This document shows positions 11,694 through 19,603 of a stretch of 34,196 nt of DNA, in pieces. The position numbers and the translations under genes were made by a program. The notes under the pieces were generated by a model that saw only the letters and a program-made list of their open reading frames with translations, was not told where the DNA came from and did not search any database. The stretch is from positions 1 to 34,196 of the IMG/VR virus record IMGVR_UViG_3300025617_000062; one strand, written 5' to 3'. Within the stretch, counting starts at the first letter, position 1. Every line of letters begins with the position of its first letter. Origin of the DNA: a virus.

Positions 11694-12062
11694 ATGGATA
11701 AATATGAAGAAGTATTAAAGCACCGCAACAGCCAGTGGCAGGTCGAGCGCACGATAGAGGATATCCTTTCGGCAATTGCTCGCATGTGTGATCTCCTCGA
11801 CAGGGGAGAGACTGTCGCATCTGTTTCGCGACGCATAGGTTTGGCAGAAGCTAAGGTCCGCAAGGTGTACAGGATACGCAACAGAAGAATGCGGTCGGCG
11901 CTCGATAACTTCTACGCGGAAGTGCTGACCCCTGTAAAGGTAGCCCCCAGGAATGCATCGCCCCGAGGTGCGCGTCGCGTAGAGGGAGTGATATCTCCCA
12001 GAGGCAAAGGAAAAAAGTATGTTGCGAACCTTATCAATGAGTTGCATGGGGGTGCGTCATGA
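11694..12062 (+). CDS. HTH-containing basic early protein
   Basis: This 122-residue protein has a helical N-terminus (EVLKHRNSQWQVERTIEDIL) and a likely helix-turn-helix ARMCDLLDRGETVASVSRR followed by IGLAEAKVRKVYRIRNRRMR. A basic, low-structure tail (NASPRGARRVEGVISPRGKG) follows. It probably binds DNA; the target is unknown. A good RBS (GAGGTG) precedes the ATG, and its TGA overlaps the ATG of the exonuclease gene, so the two are translated together. Confidence 0.65.
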   Translation: MDKYEEVLKHRNSQWQVERTIEDILSAIARMCDLLDRGETVASVSRRIGLAEAKVRKVYRIRNRRMRSALDNFYAEVLTPVKVAPRNASPRGARRVEGVISPRGKGKKYVANLINELHGGAS

Positions 12063-12994
12063 TCATCCCTGATTGGGCTAGGCGTCACAAGTATTGGTGG
12101 CACTCCAATATGAAGAACCGTGACCAAGCAAAAGTGTTCTTCGATAAGTGTGTGGTGCGGCCTAAAGTCAAGGCGGCTTGGGAGGTTATCAAGAATCCAG
12201 ACTCTGATAACGTGCACCAGGAACAGGCATGGGAAGTGATCTATCGATTGGACCAAGGGTACAATGGTTCAGATAACGCGAACATGTTGTGCGGTAGGCT
12301 AGTCCAGTCTGCCTGCGATGCCATCTTACTGGAGGGCAAGGAGCCAGCCGAGGTCATGGCATCTACGTATCAGCAGTATATGAAATATATCCCGCGCAAC
12401 TGGGACGACGGGATCGATGCGGCAAAGTGGACACAGTACGAGACCGAGTTAGAGAGCGTAATACAGAACGCATTGGTCGGTCTTCGTGAAGTCATGGCTG
12501 GCACTGAGATCTTCGGAGAGACAGAGTTGTATGGGGCGTTACCCGGCAACGAGCTTGGGCACAAGAACCTGCCTGATTACGCAGGCGTCGGTGACCTCAA
12601 GACCAAGTGGTCCAGCCGTAACTCTCGCACGAAGAGCGGGTTCGCCAACAACAACCTACCCAAAGATTTGAGTGGACGCTTCGATATTGCGAACGTCTTT
12701 CAGGTTGCCGGTGGCTGGGCGATCAATGGGCGGAAGCCGGTGTGGCTACTGTACGTCAACAAGGATGACTATAAAATCCTCAACCAGGATAACTGCGATC
12801 AATTGAAGCCAGAGTATTTGGAAGATGTTGTGAAGCAGATAAGGCTGAAGAATCGTATCACTGAGAATATGTTGAAGGCCGCGAGCACCCCGGAAGAGTT
12901 GCTGTCTTTGGTCTATCCCGACTGGGATAACCTTGGATGGAACGCACCCGAGGGATATCTACAAGAAGCGAAAGCAATATGGAGCATCGACTAA
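12059..12994 (+). CDS. PD-(D/E)XK exonuclease, RecB/Cas4-like
   Basis: This 311-residue protein likely resects double-stranded DNA ends for recombination. The first part is helical and rich in aromatics (WARRHKYWWHSNMKNRDQAK, LCGRLVQSACDAILLEGKEP). The active-site region is YAGVGDLKTK (about 174-183, D179-x-K181), followed by FQVAGGWAINGRKPVWLLYV, the Q-motif-and-strand pattern of RecB-family and phage exonucleases. The next gene encodes a single-strand annealing protein, the usual partner of such a nuclease. The ATG overlaps the preceding stop, and the TAA overlaps the next ATG (TAATG). Confidence 0.75.
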   Translation: MIIPDWARRHKYWWHSNMKNRDQAKVFFDKCVVRPKVKAAWEVIKNPDSDNVHQEQAWEVIYRLDQGYNGSDNANMLCGRLVQSACDAILLEGKEPAEVMASTYQQYMKYIPRNWDDGIDAAKWTQYETELESVIQNALVGLREVMAGTEIFGETELYGALPGNELGHKNLPDYAGVGDLKTKWSSRNSRTKSGFANNNLPKDLSGRFDIANVFQVAGGWAINGRKPVWLLYVNKDDYKILNQDNCDQLKPEYLEDVVKQIRLKNRITENMLKAASTPEELLSLVYPDWDNLGWNAPEGYLQEAKAIWSID

Positions 12995-13719
12995 TGGAGA
13001 CTAAAAAGAAGTGGGCTGAGACTATGGCCCATGTCGCTGAACTGAACAAGACGCATGGCGTTACACAGAAGGGCGGCAAGTTATACACGCAAGTGGTCCA
13101 TCGTATGGAGGCATTGCGGGAGCATCACGGGTTAGGTGTTGGTGTCGCGACAGAGATACTTGTCGATGACGGCACTCGCGTTGTCGTGAAGGCGACCATC
13201 CACACGAATGACTCGCCTGCTGTAACACTTGGCACCGGGCATGCAGAAGAACTGCGAGGTGCTGGCCTTGTCAACAAGACATCGGCTATTGAGAACTGCG
13301 AAACCTCTGCGATCGGACGAGCACTCAGTGCGATCGGCCTCAGTGGTGGAGAGTATGCCAGCGCCAATGAACTCGACGGCGTTGAGCGTAAGACGCAGGC
13401 AAAGTCTCAGCCTGCAAAGAATGTGCACACTGGGGCAGAACTGGCACAAGAGTACATACGCCAGATCAATGCCGTGCACACGCTAAGTGAACTGCAAGGT
13501 TGGCTTGGCGCAAATGCCTCGGGCTTAGAAAAGTTTGAGGGTCAAAACAAAGCAAATGCGGAGTTAGTGAAAAGTGCTGTCAAGAAGAGATCGGGGGAGA
13601 TCGCTGACTCCCCAGGAAAAGGAGAGGTTCCGAGTGATGGTGGGGCACCCGCCCCAAACGACGACCCAACCCCAGCCCCATTACCTAACCCAAACACAGA
13701 AGACGAAATACCGTTCTAA
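12994..13719 (+). CDS. Single-strand annealing protein (Rad52/ERF-like) with SSB-type tail
   Basis: This 241-residue protein starts at the ATG overlapping the previous stop. The core (about 1-130) has strands GVGVATEILVDDGTRVVVKA then GTGHAEELRGAGLVNKTSAI and ENCETSAIGRALSAIGLSGG, EYASANEL. This arrangement, an acidic/helical motif followed by a GRAL-x-x-x-GL helix, resembles Rad52/ERF-type annealing proteins. A helical middle part and a long Pro/Asp-rich linker end in EDEIPF, matching the acidic IPF tip by which SSB recruits partner proteins. It probably anneals strands made by the exonuclease; the tail may recruit host SSB partners (inference). Confidence 0.68.
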   Translation: METKKKWAETMAHVAELNKTHGVTQKGGKLYTQVVHRMEALREHHGLGVGVATEILVDDGTRVVVKATIHTNDSPAVTLGTGHAEELRGAGLVNKTSAIENCETSAIGRALSAIGLSGGEYASANELDGVERKTQAKSQPAKNVHTGAELAQEYIRQINAVHTLSELQGWLGANASGLEKFEGQNKANAELVKSAVKKRSGEIADSPGKGEVPSDGGAPAPNDDPTPAPLPNPNTEDEIPF

Positions 13720-13735
13720 CAAAGGAGAGAACACC

Positions 13736-14089
13736 ATGCCAAGAGCACAAGTATCAAAAGCAGAAGTGAAGTTACAGAAAGACATGCTGAAGACTGACAC
13801 CTATCAGGTGCAGTGCTGGCTACAGTTGGACAACGGATGGGATGAAGCGTCTCGTCGCAGGAATCCAATGACGGCAGAACAGCAAGCAGTCGTCGATCAG
13901 ATCCACAAGCTAATGCATGACAACCGCATGCAGTTGCAGATGACGATCAAGCAACGGATACCTGGTGGTGATGTGAAGACATTCCCGGCAACATGCTATG
14001 CGGATCTGTATGTCAACGAGCCGCAAGCTCCACAGCAATCGAATAATAACGGTGGTAACAATGAATCAAGCTGGACATCACTGGCTTAA
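13736..14089 (+). CDS. Unknown 117-residue protein of the recombination operon
   Basis: It starts at 13736 behind AAAGGAGAG; an upstream frame opening at 13574 lies within the annealing-protein gene and is rejected. The N-terminal half has alternating charge and a strand DTYQVQCWLQLDNGW. The middle is MTAEQQAVVDQIHKLMHDNR then MQLQMTIKQRI, and the tail is Gln/Asn-rich (PQQSNNNGGNNESSW). It has no family I recognise. Its position right after the annealing protein suggests a DNA-metabolism partner, possibly a ssDNA-binding accessory. Confidence 0.7.
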   Translation: MPRAQVSKAEVKLQKDMLKTDTYQVQCWLQLDNGWDEASRRRNPMTAEQQAVVDQIHKLMHDNRMQLQMTIKQRIPGGDVKTFPATCYADLYVNEPQAPQQSNNNGGNNESSWTSLA

Positions 14090-14231
14090 AGCAATTAGGC
14101 AAGCGTGGATTGCAAACAGGATGGACATTGACAGGCTCGACCTTGAGTACAGGAAGAAGCCTGAGAACCAATCGATATTCCTGCGCAATCCAGACGCTGT
14201 ACTTAAAACGGATAGTCGGAGCAACAAATGA
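14061..14231 (+). CDS. Small basic unknown protein
   Basis: This 56-residue protein (MNQAGHHWLKAIRQAWIANR, DIDRLDLEYRKKPENQSIF) overlaps the end of the preceding gene by 29 bases and its stop overlaps the next start (ATGA). The RBS is weak, so translation probably depends on coupling. It is helical and charged; no family is recognised. Confidence rests mainly on the overlap pattern with neighbours. Confidence 0.5.
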   Translation: MNQAGHHWLKAIRQAWIANRMDIDRLDLEYRKKPENQSIFLRNPDAVLKTDSRSNK

Positions 14232-14500
14232 AAATGATTACAGTCATGCTCATCTGCGCCGCACTGCAAGGATGCTCCGCTTTCAGCGGGGCATCTAAGA
14301 CTGCGAGCGCAACACCAAATCAAAAGCTAGTACTTGAAGACACGCTGTATGCGATGTCGAGATCAGAAACAATTGACGCAATCAAGGAGTGCGAAACATC
14401 AGGACTCAGAGCCGTCCCTATATGGACGAAACGAGCAATCAACGGCAGGCCTACATCGATTGTCGTCGATGTAACCTGTGCTCCACGATGGATGCGTTAA
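14228..14500 (+). CDS. Small predicted lipoprotein
   Basis: This 90-residue protein has a type II signal peptide: MKMITVMLICAALQGCSAFS, with lipobox L-Q-G-C and Cys16 as the lipidated residue. The mature part is about 75 residues with two further cysteines (ECETS, TCAPRW) that could form a disulfide. A phage lipoprotein of this size may act at the inner face of the outer membrane, for example in superinfection exclusion, or as an outer spanin (both inference). It is the last rightward gene and meets the leftward late genes tail to tail, sharing three bases. Confidence 0.62.
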   Translation: MKMITVMLICAALQGCSAFSGASKTASATPNQKLVLEDTLYAMSRSETIDAIKECETSGLRAVPIWTKRAINGRPTSIVVDVTCAPRWMR

Positions 14501-14790
14501 GCCGTGTTCTCATTCCTCTTGCTGATAGCCCTTGCTTTTGCACGGGCATCAGCTTTACTGGATGCACCCCAGGCATTCAAAGATAGAAGCAGTCGAGTCG
14601 GTTCGCCGTCCTTCTTCTCTGGTCCTTTCATGTTACCCATCCTCGCTAAGAAACTAGCACGGCGGGGGTTGTCTCCCTCCTTCACAGGGGCTTTCAAAGT
14701 ACCACCCTTGTAGGAGTCGCGGCCCTTTTGGTTCAGCCCACCCTTTGGGTTCTTGCCTTCCTTGCGAGTCCATGCAGGAGAGCTAGCCAT
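14497..14790 (-). CDS. DUF6321-like basic phage protein
   Basis: This 97-residue protein reads MASSPAWTRKEGKNPKGGLN, then KGGTLKAPVKEGDNPRRASF, LARMGNMKGPEKKDGEPTRL and LLSLNAWGASSKADARAKAR. I recall this arrangement from the phage family DUF6321, whose function is not established. It is very basic (Lys/Arg) and likely binds nucleic acid. It is the last gene of the late region and overlaps the preceding gene by eight bases. Confidence 0.68.
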   Translation of the reverse strand: MASSPAWTRKEGKNPKGGLNQKGRDSYKGGTLKAPVKEGDNPRRASFLARMGNMKGPEKKDGEPTRLLLSLNAWGASSKADARAKARAISKRNENTA

Positions 14791-14926
14791 TGTCCTTATC
14801 CTTCTTCTTAAAGCCGCCGGTCTTGCGCCGCATCATAGAGTAAGTCTTGTCGCTAATCGTTGACTCACTCGCAGGGCGCGATGTGCCTTTCTTCTTGCGC
14901 TTATTCATGTTCTCGTAAAGACTCAT
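14783..14926 (-). CDS. Small lysine-rich protein after endolysin
   Basis: This 47-residue protein starts at 14926 (MSLYENMNKRKKKGTSRPAS) and ends KKKDKDNG. A GGAGG sits nine bases before the ATG. A longer frame opening at 14986 lies inside the endolysin gene and is not used. The endolysin stop overlaps its RBS. Strongly basic small proteins of this type occur near the ends of phage late operons; the function is unknown, and packaging or DNA binding is a guess. Confidence 0.6.
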   Translation of the reverse strand: MSLYENMNKRKKKGTSRPASESTISDKTYSMMRRKTGGFKKKDKDNG

Positions 14927-14927
14927 G

Positions 14928-15350
14928 TCAAACCTCCAACGTATCTTCAACCATTGCAGTCGCCAGGCGTGTAGCTCGCTGACCAACTTGGTCTGCCCAA
15001 CGGCTGTCTAACATTTGAGCGGCGGACTCTTCATGGTCCCCGCTTTCTAGTGCGGCAATCATATTCTTGAAGTTTAGGAATCGGCTGATGCCGAGATTGA
15101 ACACCATATCAACTAGGATTCTCTGGCGCACTTCGCTCAGGTCCCTCCACCACGGGAGGTTGTCGTCCAGTTCCTTGGTCACTCTCAGTATGTCGTTGTC
15201 CAGGAGATACCTGGCCTCGTCTTCGGTGATGCCTAACTCTTCGACGTTGCGCCCGACCCCGAGCGTTATGAATCCTGCACTGCATTGGTAACTCTTTAGC
15301 TCTAAGCCTTCATGTAGAATTAGTTGGTCTTTTAACTTATCTACGTCCAT
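14928..15350 (-). CDS. Endolysin, T4-lysozyme (GH24) type, E-C-T triad
   Basis: This 140-residue enzyme would cut the glycan backbone of peptidoglycan at lysis. Residues 13-32 read HEGLELKSYQCSAGFITLGV, with Glu14, Cys23 and Thr29. They match the spacing of T4 lysozyme E11, D20 and T26, with Cys in place of Asp, as in many GH24 endolysins. Downstream are a helical core and an RW near the end (SRWADQVGQR). I chose ATG 15350 because GAGG stands nine bases before it; GTG 15365 and ATG 15356 are poorer. No signal or SAR segment is seen, so export depends on the holin encoded just upstream. Confidence 0.88.
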   Translation of the reverse strand: MDVDKLKDQLILHEGLELKSYQCSAGFITLGVGRNVEELGITEDEARYLLDNDILRVTKELDDNLPWWRDLSEVRQRILVDMVFNLGISRFLNFKNMIAALESGDHEESAAQMLDSRWADQVGQRATRLATAMVEDTLEV

Positions 15351-15365
15351 ATCCATATACCTCAC

Positions 15366-15743
15366 TTACTTCTTCAGCCCCTTCATTCCACGCAAGCCAA
15401 AGCTTGCCGCGATGCTTGCGTACACTGCCCACTGAAACCAATCAGGCGTGGTAGACAATACCTCAAACCCTCTAGCAACATACGGCTGTGTGTGCGGGAT
15501 GAAGCACATAGAAATTATCACAATGAAGCACACGGTCCACGCCTCATCTTTCCATGATTCGTTAGAACCCTGGGCCATGATCTTTTCCCAAGACGCCTCG
15601 TGCGTAGCGGCAACCTTCATGACCTCAGCTTCTGCTTCAGCTTTTGCAACCTTAGCTCTGGATGCGGCGGCTTTCTCTTCAGCCTTACCCTTTATCCATC
15701 CACCGGCAATGTCCCCAATCATGGGAAGTAGTGCTTGAATCAT
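15366..15743 (-). CDS. Holin, three-TM GTA-type
   Basis: This 125-residue protein has a hydrophobic N-terminus (ALLPMIGDIAGGW), an Ala/Lys/Glu helix, then DEAWTVCFIVIISMCFIPH and a final WAVYASIAASFGLRGMKGL. That is the pattern of the GTA_holin_3TM type common in phages of Gram-negative bacteria. It would form the inner-membrane lesion that frees the endolysin encoded next. Its ATG overlaps the previous stop (ATGA). Confidence 0.75.
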   Translation of the reverse strand: MIQALLPMIGDIAGGWIKGKAEEKAAASRAKVAKAEAEAEVMKVAATHEASWEKIMAQGSNESWKDEAWTVCFIVIISMCFIPHTQPYVARGFEVLSTTPDWFQWAVYASIAASFGLRGMKGLKK

Positions 15744-16063
15744 TTGTCAGACCCTCTCGACTGGTACGCGCTGGCTCCGAAGAAACTAGCAACAAGGGCG
15801 GACACTGCTATGAAGTATGTCCCTGCGATGTCAGTGATAAGGCTAGCCGCTTTATCAAGTCCGACAAGGCTACATATAAAAATACCACTGGGATAAAGCA
15901 GTAAACCAAAGAGCGCAAACCACGCCATCTTCCTGATCGAATCTCTTTGAGCGTCCTCATCTTCCATCTTACGACGGCGATCCTCAAGTTCAATAAGAGC
16001 AAGCTCATCCGAATCGATAACGCCATTCTTGTCCTTATCATAGGTATCCAATATCTTACTCAT
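15740..16063 (-). CDS. EF-hand membrane protein in the lysis cassette
   Basis: This 107-residue protein has a perfect 12-residue EF-hand loop at 9-20 (DKDKNGVIDSDE, ligands D9, D11, N13, V15 backbone, D17, E20), then a charged helix (ELEDRRRKMEDEDAQRDSIR) and two hydrophobic segments (WFALFGLLLYPSGIFICSL; AGTYFIAVSALVASFFG). It would be a two-TM protein with a cytosolic or periplasmic calcium-binding end. Co-location with the holin suggests a role in lysis timing or membrane handling (inference). It could also be a second holin or an antiholin. Confidence 0.68.
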   Translation of the reverse strand: MSKILDTYDKDKNGVIDSDELALIELEDRRRKMEDEDAQRDSIRKMAWFALFGLLLYPSGIFICSLVGLDKAASLITDIAGTYFIAVSALVASFFGASAYQSRGSDK

Positions 16064-16263
16064 CTCAGTACCTCAACAGATCCTTTCTTGACTTTCTTGG
16101 GTACGCAGTAAGCGTCCACCTTACGCTTGGCCCAGTAATTGTAACGCCACTTCCCGGTTCTTTCAGCAAAGTAATTACACCGATTGATGCTATACCAGTA
16201 CGATGTATCTTGTGGCTGTGGCTTCCCGTCAATCACAATTATCAACGCGAAGACCAGGATCAT
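16060..16263 (-). CDS. Small secreted-type unknown protein
   Basis: This 67-residue protein has a short hydrophobic N-terminus (MILVFALIIVIDG) and two cysteines in NRCNYFAERTGKW and KVDAYCVPKKVKK. It may be an exported or membrane-tethered protein. It follows directly after the 155-residue membrane protein gene, and both ends touch neighbours. The pair could be a spanin-like complex, but the sequence does not prove it. Confidence 0.6.
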   Translation of the reverse strand: MILVFALIIVIDGKPQPQDTSYWYSINRCNYFAERTGKWRYNYWAKRKVDAYCVPKKVKKGSVEVLR

Positions 16264-16731
16264 CTACTTTCCTTTAAGACTAATAATCCAAAGTAGTAAG
16301 GCCACGGCCCCGCCCACCACACCGAGAACAGCAATGCCGACAGCAGTATAAATAAATCCATTCTGTATGGCTTTTTTCTTAGCCAGTCTTTTAGCTTCCT
16401 CACGCTTCTTTTCGTTCTCGCGCATCTGCTTACGGTTAGCCATGAAGGTGCAATAATCCGTCCAAAGATTTGCGCGGCCTCCATACACCATTAAATCTTT
16501 CAGTTGAGCCTCCTTAGACTTGATGTCCTCTAAGGCCCAGAAGGCGTCAGCGTCTCCCTGAGCGGCATCAGCCTGTATCTTTTCCTTGGCATCTGCGAGC
16601 TTGGTCAAGTCCTTGCCCATAGCCCCAATACTGGATACATCCTGAATGTTTTGGCACATCTCTTTCAGGGCGCCAATCGCCTCGTTCGCGGCTTTGACTG
16701 CGCTGATTGCAAGGCCGATCTCGACGAGCAT
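16264..16731 (-). CDS. Helical C-terminal membrane-anchored protein, lysis region
   Basis: This 155-residue protein begins MLVEIGLAISAVKAANEAIG, is Ala-rich and helical through the middle (AKEKIQADAAQGDADAFWAL), then has a basic stretch (RENEKKREEAKRLAKKKAIQ) and one TM segment (YTAVGIAVLGVVGGAVALLL) near the end. Similar tail-anchored proteins occur in lysis regions of marine podophages. Function is unknown; a role in lysis or membrane contact is inferred from location. Confidence 0.65.
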   Translation of the reverse strand: MLVEIGLAISAVKAANEAIGALKEMCQNIQDVSSIGAMGKDLTKLADAKEKIQADAAQGDADAFWALEDIKSKEAQLKDLMVYGGRANLWTDYCTFMANRKQMRENEKKREEAKRLAKKKAIQNGFIYTAVGIAVLGVVGGAVALLLWIISLKGK

Positions 16732-16926
16732 CTAGGTCATCTTCATTAGGATAGCGACAAGCATGGCAATGATACTCCCCGCTGTTGCAATCATGACGCC
16801 CTCAATTCTCTTGATGCGAAGAATAGTTTCCTTCCAACGCTCACCGCATACCGCTTCGTGCGCGACTAATTTAGTTTCGATGCTGTCAATTCTTTTGTGG
16901 GCCGAAGCCACGGTGCGCTTATCCAT
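16732..16926 (-). CDS. XhlA-like small membrane protein (possible holin)
   Basis: This 64-residue protein has a coiled-coil part (KRIDSIETKLVAHEAVCGER) and a single C-terminal TM segment (GVMIATAGSIIAMLVAILM). This layout matches the XhlA-type or similar class III holin accessory proteins. It is encoded at the start of the lysis cassette and ends one base before the next gene's start. It may act with the three-TM holin. Confidence 0.68.
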   Translation of the reverse strand: MDKRTVASAHKRIDSIETKLVAHEAVCGERWKETILRIKRIEGVMIATAGSIIAMLVAILMKMT

Positions 16927-17104
16927 ACTCCGCCTCCAGAAGGTCTAATGACTCCATTGAATGAACTTCTTCAGTATAACTAAACGCATTACCTTCAGCA
17001 TCTTCCCCGGCTCCACCTAGACTCATTGCCTCTTCGTGGCTTTCTGCTTCGACAGTATACTTTCGCGTTGACTCTACTTTTACCCAAACATAATATGACG
17101 GCAT
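16919..17104 (-). CDS. Small acidic unknown protein
   Basis: This 61-residue protein (MPSYYVWVKVESTRKYTVEA, then ESHEEAMSLGG) looks like a small beta-alpha fold. Its end overlaps the next gene by eight bases. It lies between the fibre genes and the lysis cassette. No family or function is recognised. Confidence 0.6.
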   Translation of the reverse strand: MPSYYVWVKVESTRKYTVEAESHEEAMSLGGAGEDAEGNAFSYTEEVHSMESLDLLEAEYG

Positions 17105-17125
17105 TTTATTGACCCCTTGTTTCCC

Positions 17126-17971
17126 TTAAGTACCAATCATGATTCCGCAGACATCCTGAAATGCTTGAGTGTCTGTACTATAATTGCTTGATGTATTGAG
17201 GTAATGAGCAATCCTGAACGAATACAATGTGTTAGCGTTAAGGTTAAAGAAAGGACTTCTCATCCAGTAAGTTTGGTTATTGCCCGCGCCAGATGTTTCA
17301 ACATAGCAGTAAGCGGCCCCAGTAGTTGGCAAAAGTGAATTGCCGGCTCCGCTGAGAGCCACAGGGTATACGCCAGAGCCATTGTATCCATTAAAAATTC
17401 CAGTATGACTCGATGACGTACCGCTGACATCCTGGTTCCACCTATTACTAAGAGTGCCAGCGGAAATATTTGCATAAGAAAGTTGGTTCGGGTTATAAGC
17501 CAAAGGATCGGTCCTACTTAGGGTAGTTGTTTGCCATTGAGTCCAACTTGTATTTTTCCATTCATTCCAAATGGTAGTATTGCGAACGATCTGAACAGCA
17601 ACGTAGGTCATGTCATGATAATAAGTGGCGACATTATTAGGCCCATCAGAATTTGTATTTTTGAACTTGTAGCCTAAGTAAAGCCTATGGGAAGTTTGAC
17701 TGGGACCTGTAGTGTATATAAAATTTGTGACCCTTGAACTTACGTTAACATTACTCGAAGAGGATCTTTCCCCAAATGGAGTCCATGTCAGAGGAGTGTT
17801 AAGAGTTAAAGTGTCTTGGTAAGTTACGCTATAAGGAGCCACCCACTGAGGCCATAAATTCGCTCGCTGGTAATGCGCAACAGAGTTTGCATCAAAAACA
17901 CCGCTAGCTTGGATGATGTTTACGACTGAGGCGGCACCAATCTGAGATCCATTTTCATACATCCGTGCCAT
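17126..17971 (-). CDS. Likely receptor-binding / fibre-tip protein
   Basis: This 281-residue protein is rich in Asn, Ser, Thr, Tyr and Trp with almost no Lys: SYANISAGTLSNRWNQDVSG, SSHTGIFNGYNGSG and WMRSPFFNLNANTLYSFRIA. It ends QDVCGIMIGT. The composition suits an extracellular beta-sandwich that binds sugar. It sits at the end of the fibre module, overlapping the preceding gene (TAATG). I recognise no exact family; receptor binding is inferred from position and composition. Confidence 0.55.
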   Translation of the reverse strand: MARMYENGSQIGAASVVNIIQASGVFDANSVAHYQRANLWPQWVAPYSVTYQDTLTLNTPLTWTPFGERSSSSNVNVSSRVTNFIYTTGPSQTSHRLYLGYKFKNTNSDGPNNVATYYHDMTYVAVQIVRNTTIWNEWKNTSWTQWQTTTLSRTDPLAYNPNQLSYANISAGTLSNRWNQDVSGTSSSHTGIFNGYNGSGVYPVALSGAGNSLLPTTGAAYCYVETSGAGNNQTYWMRSPFFNLNANTLYSFRIAHYLNTSSNYSTDTQAFQDVCGIMIGT

Positions 17972-18330
17972 TACGAAATCTCATCCCAACAACAGGTAAG
18001 TGTGACGGTGTTACTAGACGCCGCAAACGCCTTAATAAGCCTGGCCTCTTTAAGGTAAACCGGATTATCCCTGCCTATTATGACAATCACTGTGTCAGGA
18101 GGAACATTAAGTTGGTAAGCGATATTAAGTTGAGTTACGGTGGTGCCTATCGTGACTGTTACCTGGCCCGTAGAAGAACCCGAACGATTGCTTACAAACA
18201 GAGTATGAACTTTATACATCTTTCCTGAAGAAGATGCATTCTCCACTATCGTGTTGGAGTTTGTATTAAGATCCGTGGTTATAGATCCACCGTAAATGTT
18301 TGTTGCGGTAGCTAAATTTGGGTTTGCCAT
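17971..18330 (-). CDS. Small beta-rich fibre-associated protein
   Basis: This 119-residue protein reads MANPNLATATNIYGGSITTD, then GKMYKVHTLFVSNRSGSSTG and LNVPPDTVIVIIGRDNPVYL followed by a late beta segment. I recall this pattern from small structural proteins beside tail fibres in cyanophages and other marine phages. It is predicted all-beta. A role in fibre attachment or decoration is inferred. Confidence 0.62.
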   Translation of the reverse strand: MANPNLATATNIYGGSITTDLNTNSNTIVENASSSGKMYKVHTLFVSNRSGSSTGQVTVTIGTTVTQLNIAYQLNVPPDTVIVIIGRDNPVYLKEARLIKAFAASSNTVTLTCCWDEIS

Positions 18331-18339
18331 ATCGAATCC

Positions 18340-19593
18340 TTATCCAAATACCATTGCCAGTATAATCGCCTTGCCTTGAGACAATCCACCACCACCACCA
18401 CCGCTGGGGGCCGCAAGCTCGATGATCCCGTCTGTGGCATTGTACGTCATCACGTCTCCGTCTGACGCCCCAGCTTGCAAGCCCGGAAGCCTGAACCTAG
18501 TGTTATCGCTATTGCCTATCGTAATCTCTCCGTCCACCGTTCCAGAACTTGCATCGGCCAGATCACCAATAACAATGTTCTCACTACCAGTGGTGATGTT
18601 GTCGCCAGCGCGTTGCCCAATACCAATATTGTTCGTGGCATCAGAAAAGTTTCCCGGCCCGACGCCATACAAAGCCCGATACCCGATAGCAATGTTGCCA
18701 CTAACATTTGCGCTATTACTGCCAGACATCGACTGCAAACCAATGCAGACATTCCGGCCTCCAGTAGTTACGACGCCACCAGACTGAGTTCCTACCATTG
18801 TATTTGAGTCACCTTCAGTCAGACTTCTGGTGCCCGATCCGACAATAACATTAAATACGGCTCCACTTGTAAGATCTGGAGCACTGCCTAATAACACCAA
18901 ATTTCCAGTTCCTGGACTAGTAGCGGCATCACTTAGGTCATCAAGGGCTGAAGCGCCACCACCCGCACCCGCATCAGCAAACGACAAGGAGCCAGAGCCG
19001 TCAGTGGTAATGACTTGACCAGCCGTCCCGTCAGCAGTCGGTAAATAGTAGGCGGTATTAATCTTTGTTCCAGTGGTATCGCAAGCAACACGCTCAGTCC
19101 CTAAGTGATAGAGTTTTGTGTCAAACGAATTAGCCGTAAAATAATTTTCGCCGGAGCCAAAAGTGTTACGGAGGTAATAGCTACCGGCATTCCACTGGAT
19201 GAATTGTCCGGCACTGGAGGTTCTAGTTACAAGCCCGTTGAAAAATCCGTCGTAGTAAGTTTCAAATTCATCAGCGCCCCCAAAATCAATAACTTCGTCG
19301 TCACCAAGCTTTATGGCGAACCCATTAAGGTCTAAGTCTCCACCGAGTTGCGGGGTAGTGTCATCAACAAGATCCCCGCCAGCGGAGTCTTGCGGCTCCC
19401 ATCTACCAACGCCTGAGTTGTATGCCAGGACCTGCCCGTCAGTCGGAAGTGTTGGTGAGACGTTAGACAAATCTGCTAACGACTCGCTCGTAATGTCCTC
19501 CAGCTTGTCCGTATTGAGGTTGGTGAAGTTATCATCTACCTCAGTGTTGGTAAGTGGTGAACCCTTCCCGGCTCTAGTGGTGATCGTTGACAT
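18340..19593 (-). CDS. Tail fibre protein with YadA-head-like repeats
   Basis: This 417-residue protein begins MSTITTRAGKGSPLTNTEVD DNF, the typical opening of marine phage tail fibres, and ends GKAIILAMVFG, a frequent fibre end. The central part (about 70-240) is beta-rich. Residues about 250-370 contain repeats such as GNIAIGYRAL, NNIGIGQRAGDNITTGSEN and IVIGDLADASSG, the IG-x-x-A pattern of trimeric adhesin head domains. It probably forms a trimeric fibre shaft. The RBS AAGGAT precedes the ATG. Confidence 0.78.
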   Translation of the reverse strand: MSTITTRAGKGSPLTNTEVDDNFTNLNTDKLEDITSESLADLSNVSPTLPTDGQVLAYNSGVGRWEPQDSAGGDLVDDTTPQLGGDLDLNGFAIKLGDDEVIDFGGADEFETYYDGFFNGLVTRTSSAGQFIQWNAGSYYLRNTFGSGENYFTANSFDTKLYHLGTERVACDTTGTKINTAYYLPTADGTAGQVITTDGSGSLSFADAGAGGGASALDDLSDAATSPGTGNLVLLGSAPDLTSGAVFNVIVGSGTRSLTEGDSNTMVGTQSGGVVTTGGRNVCIGLQSMSGSNSANVSGNIAIGYRALYGVGPGNFSDATNNIGIGQRAGDNITTGSENIVIGDLADASSGTVDGEITIGNSDNTRFRLPGLQAGASDGDVMTYNATDGIIELAAPSGGGGGGLSQGKAIILAMVFG

Positions 19594-19603
19594 CGCTCAA
19601 TCC

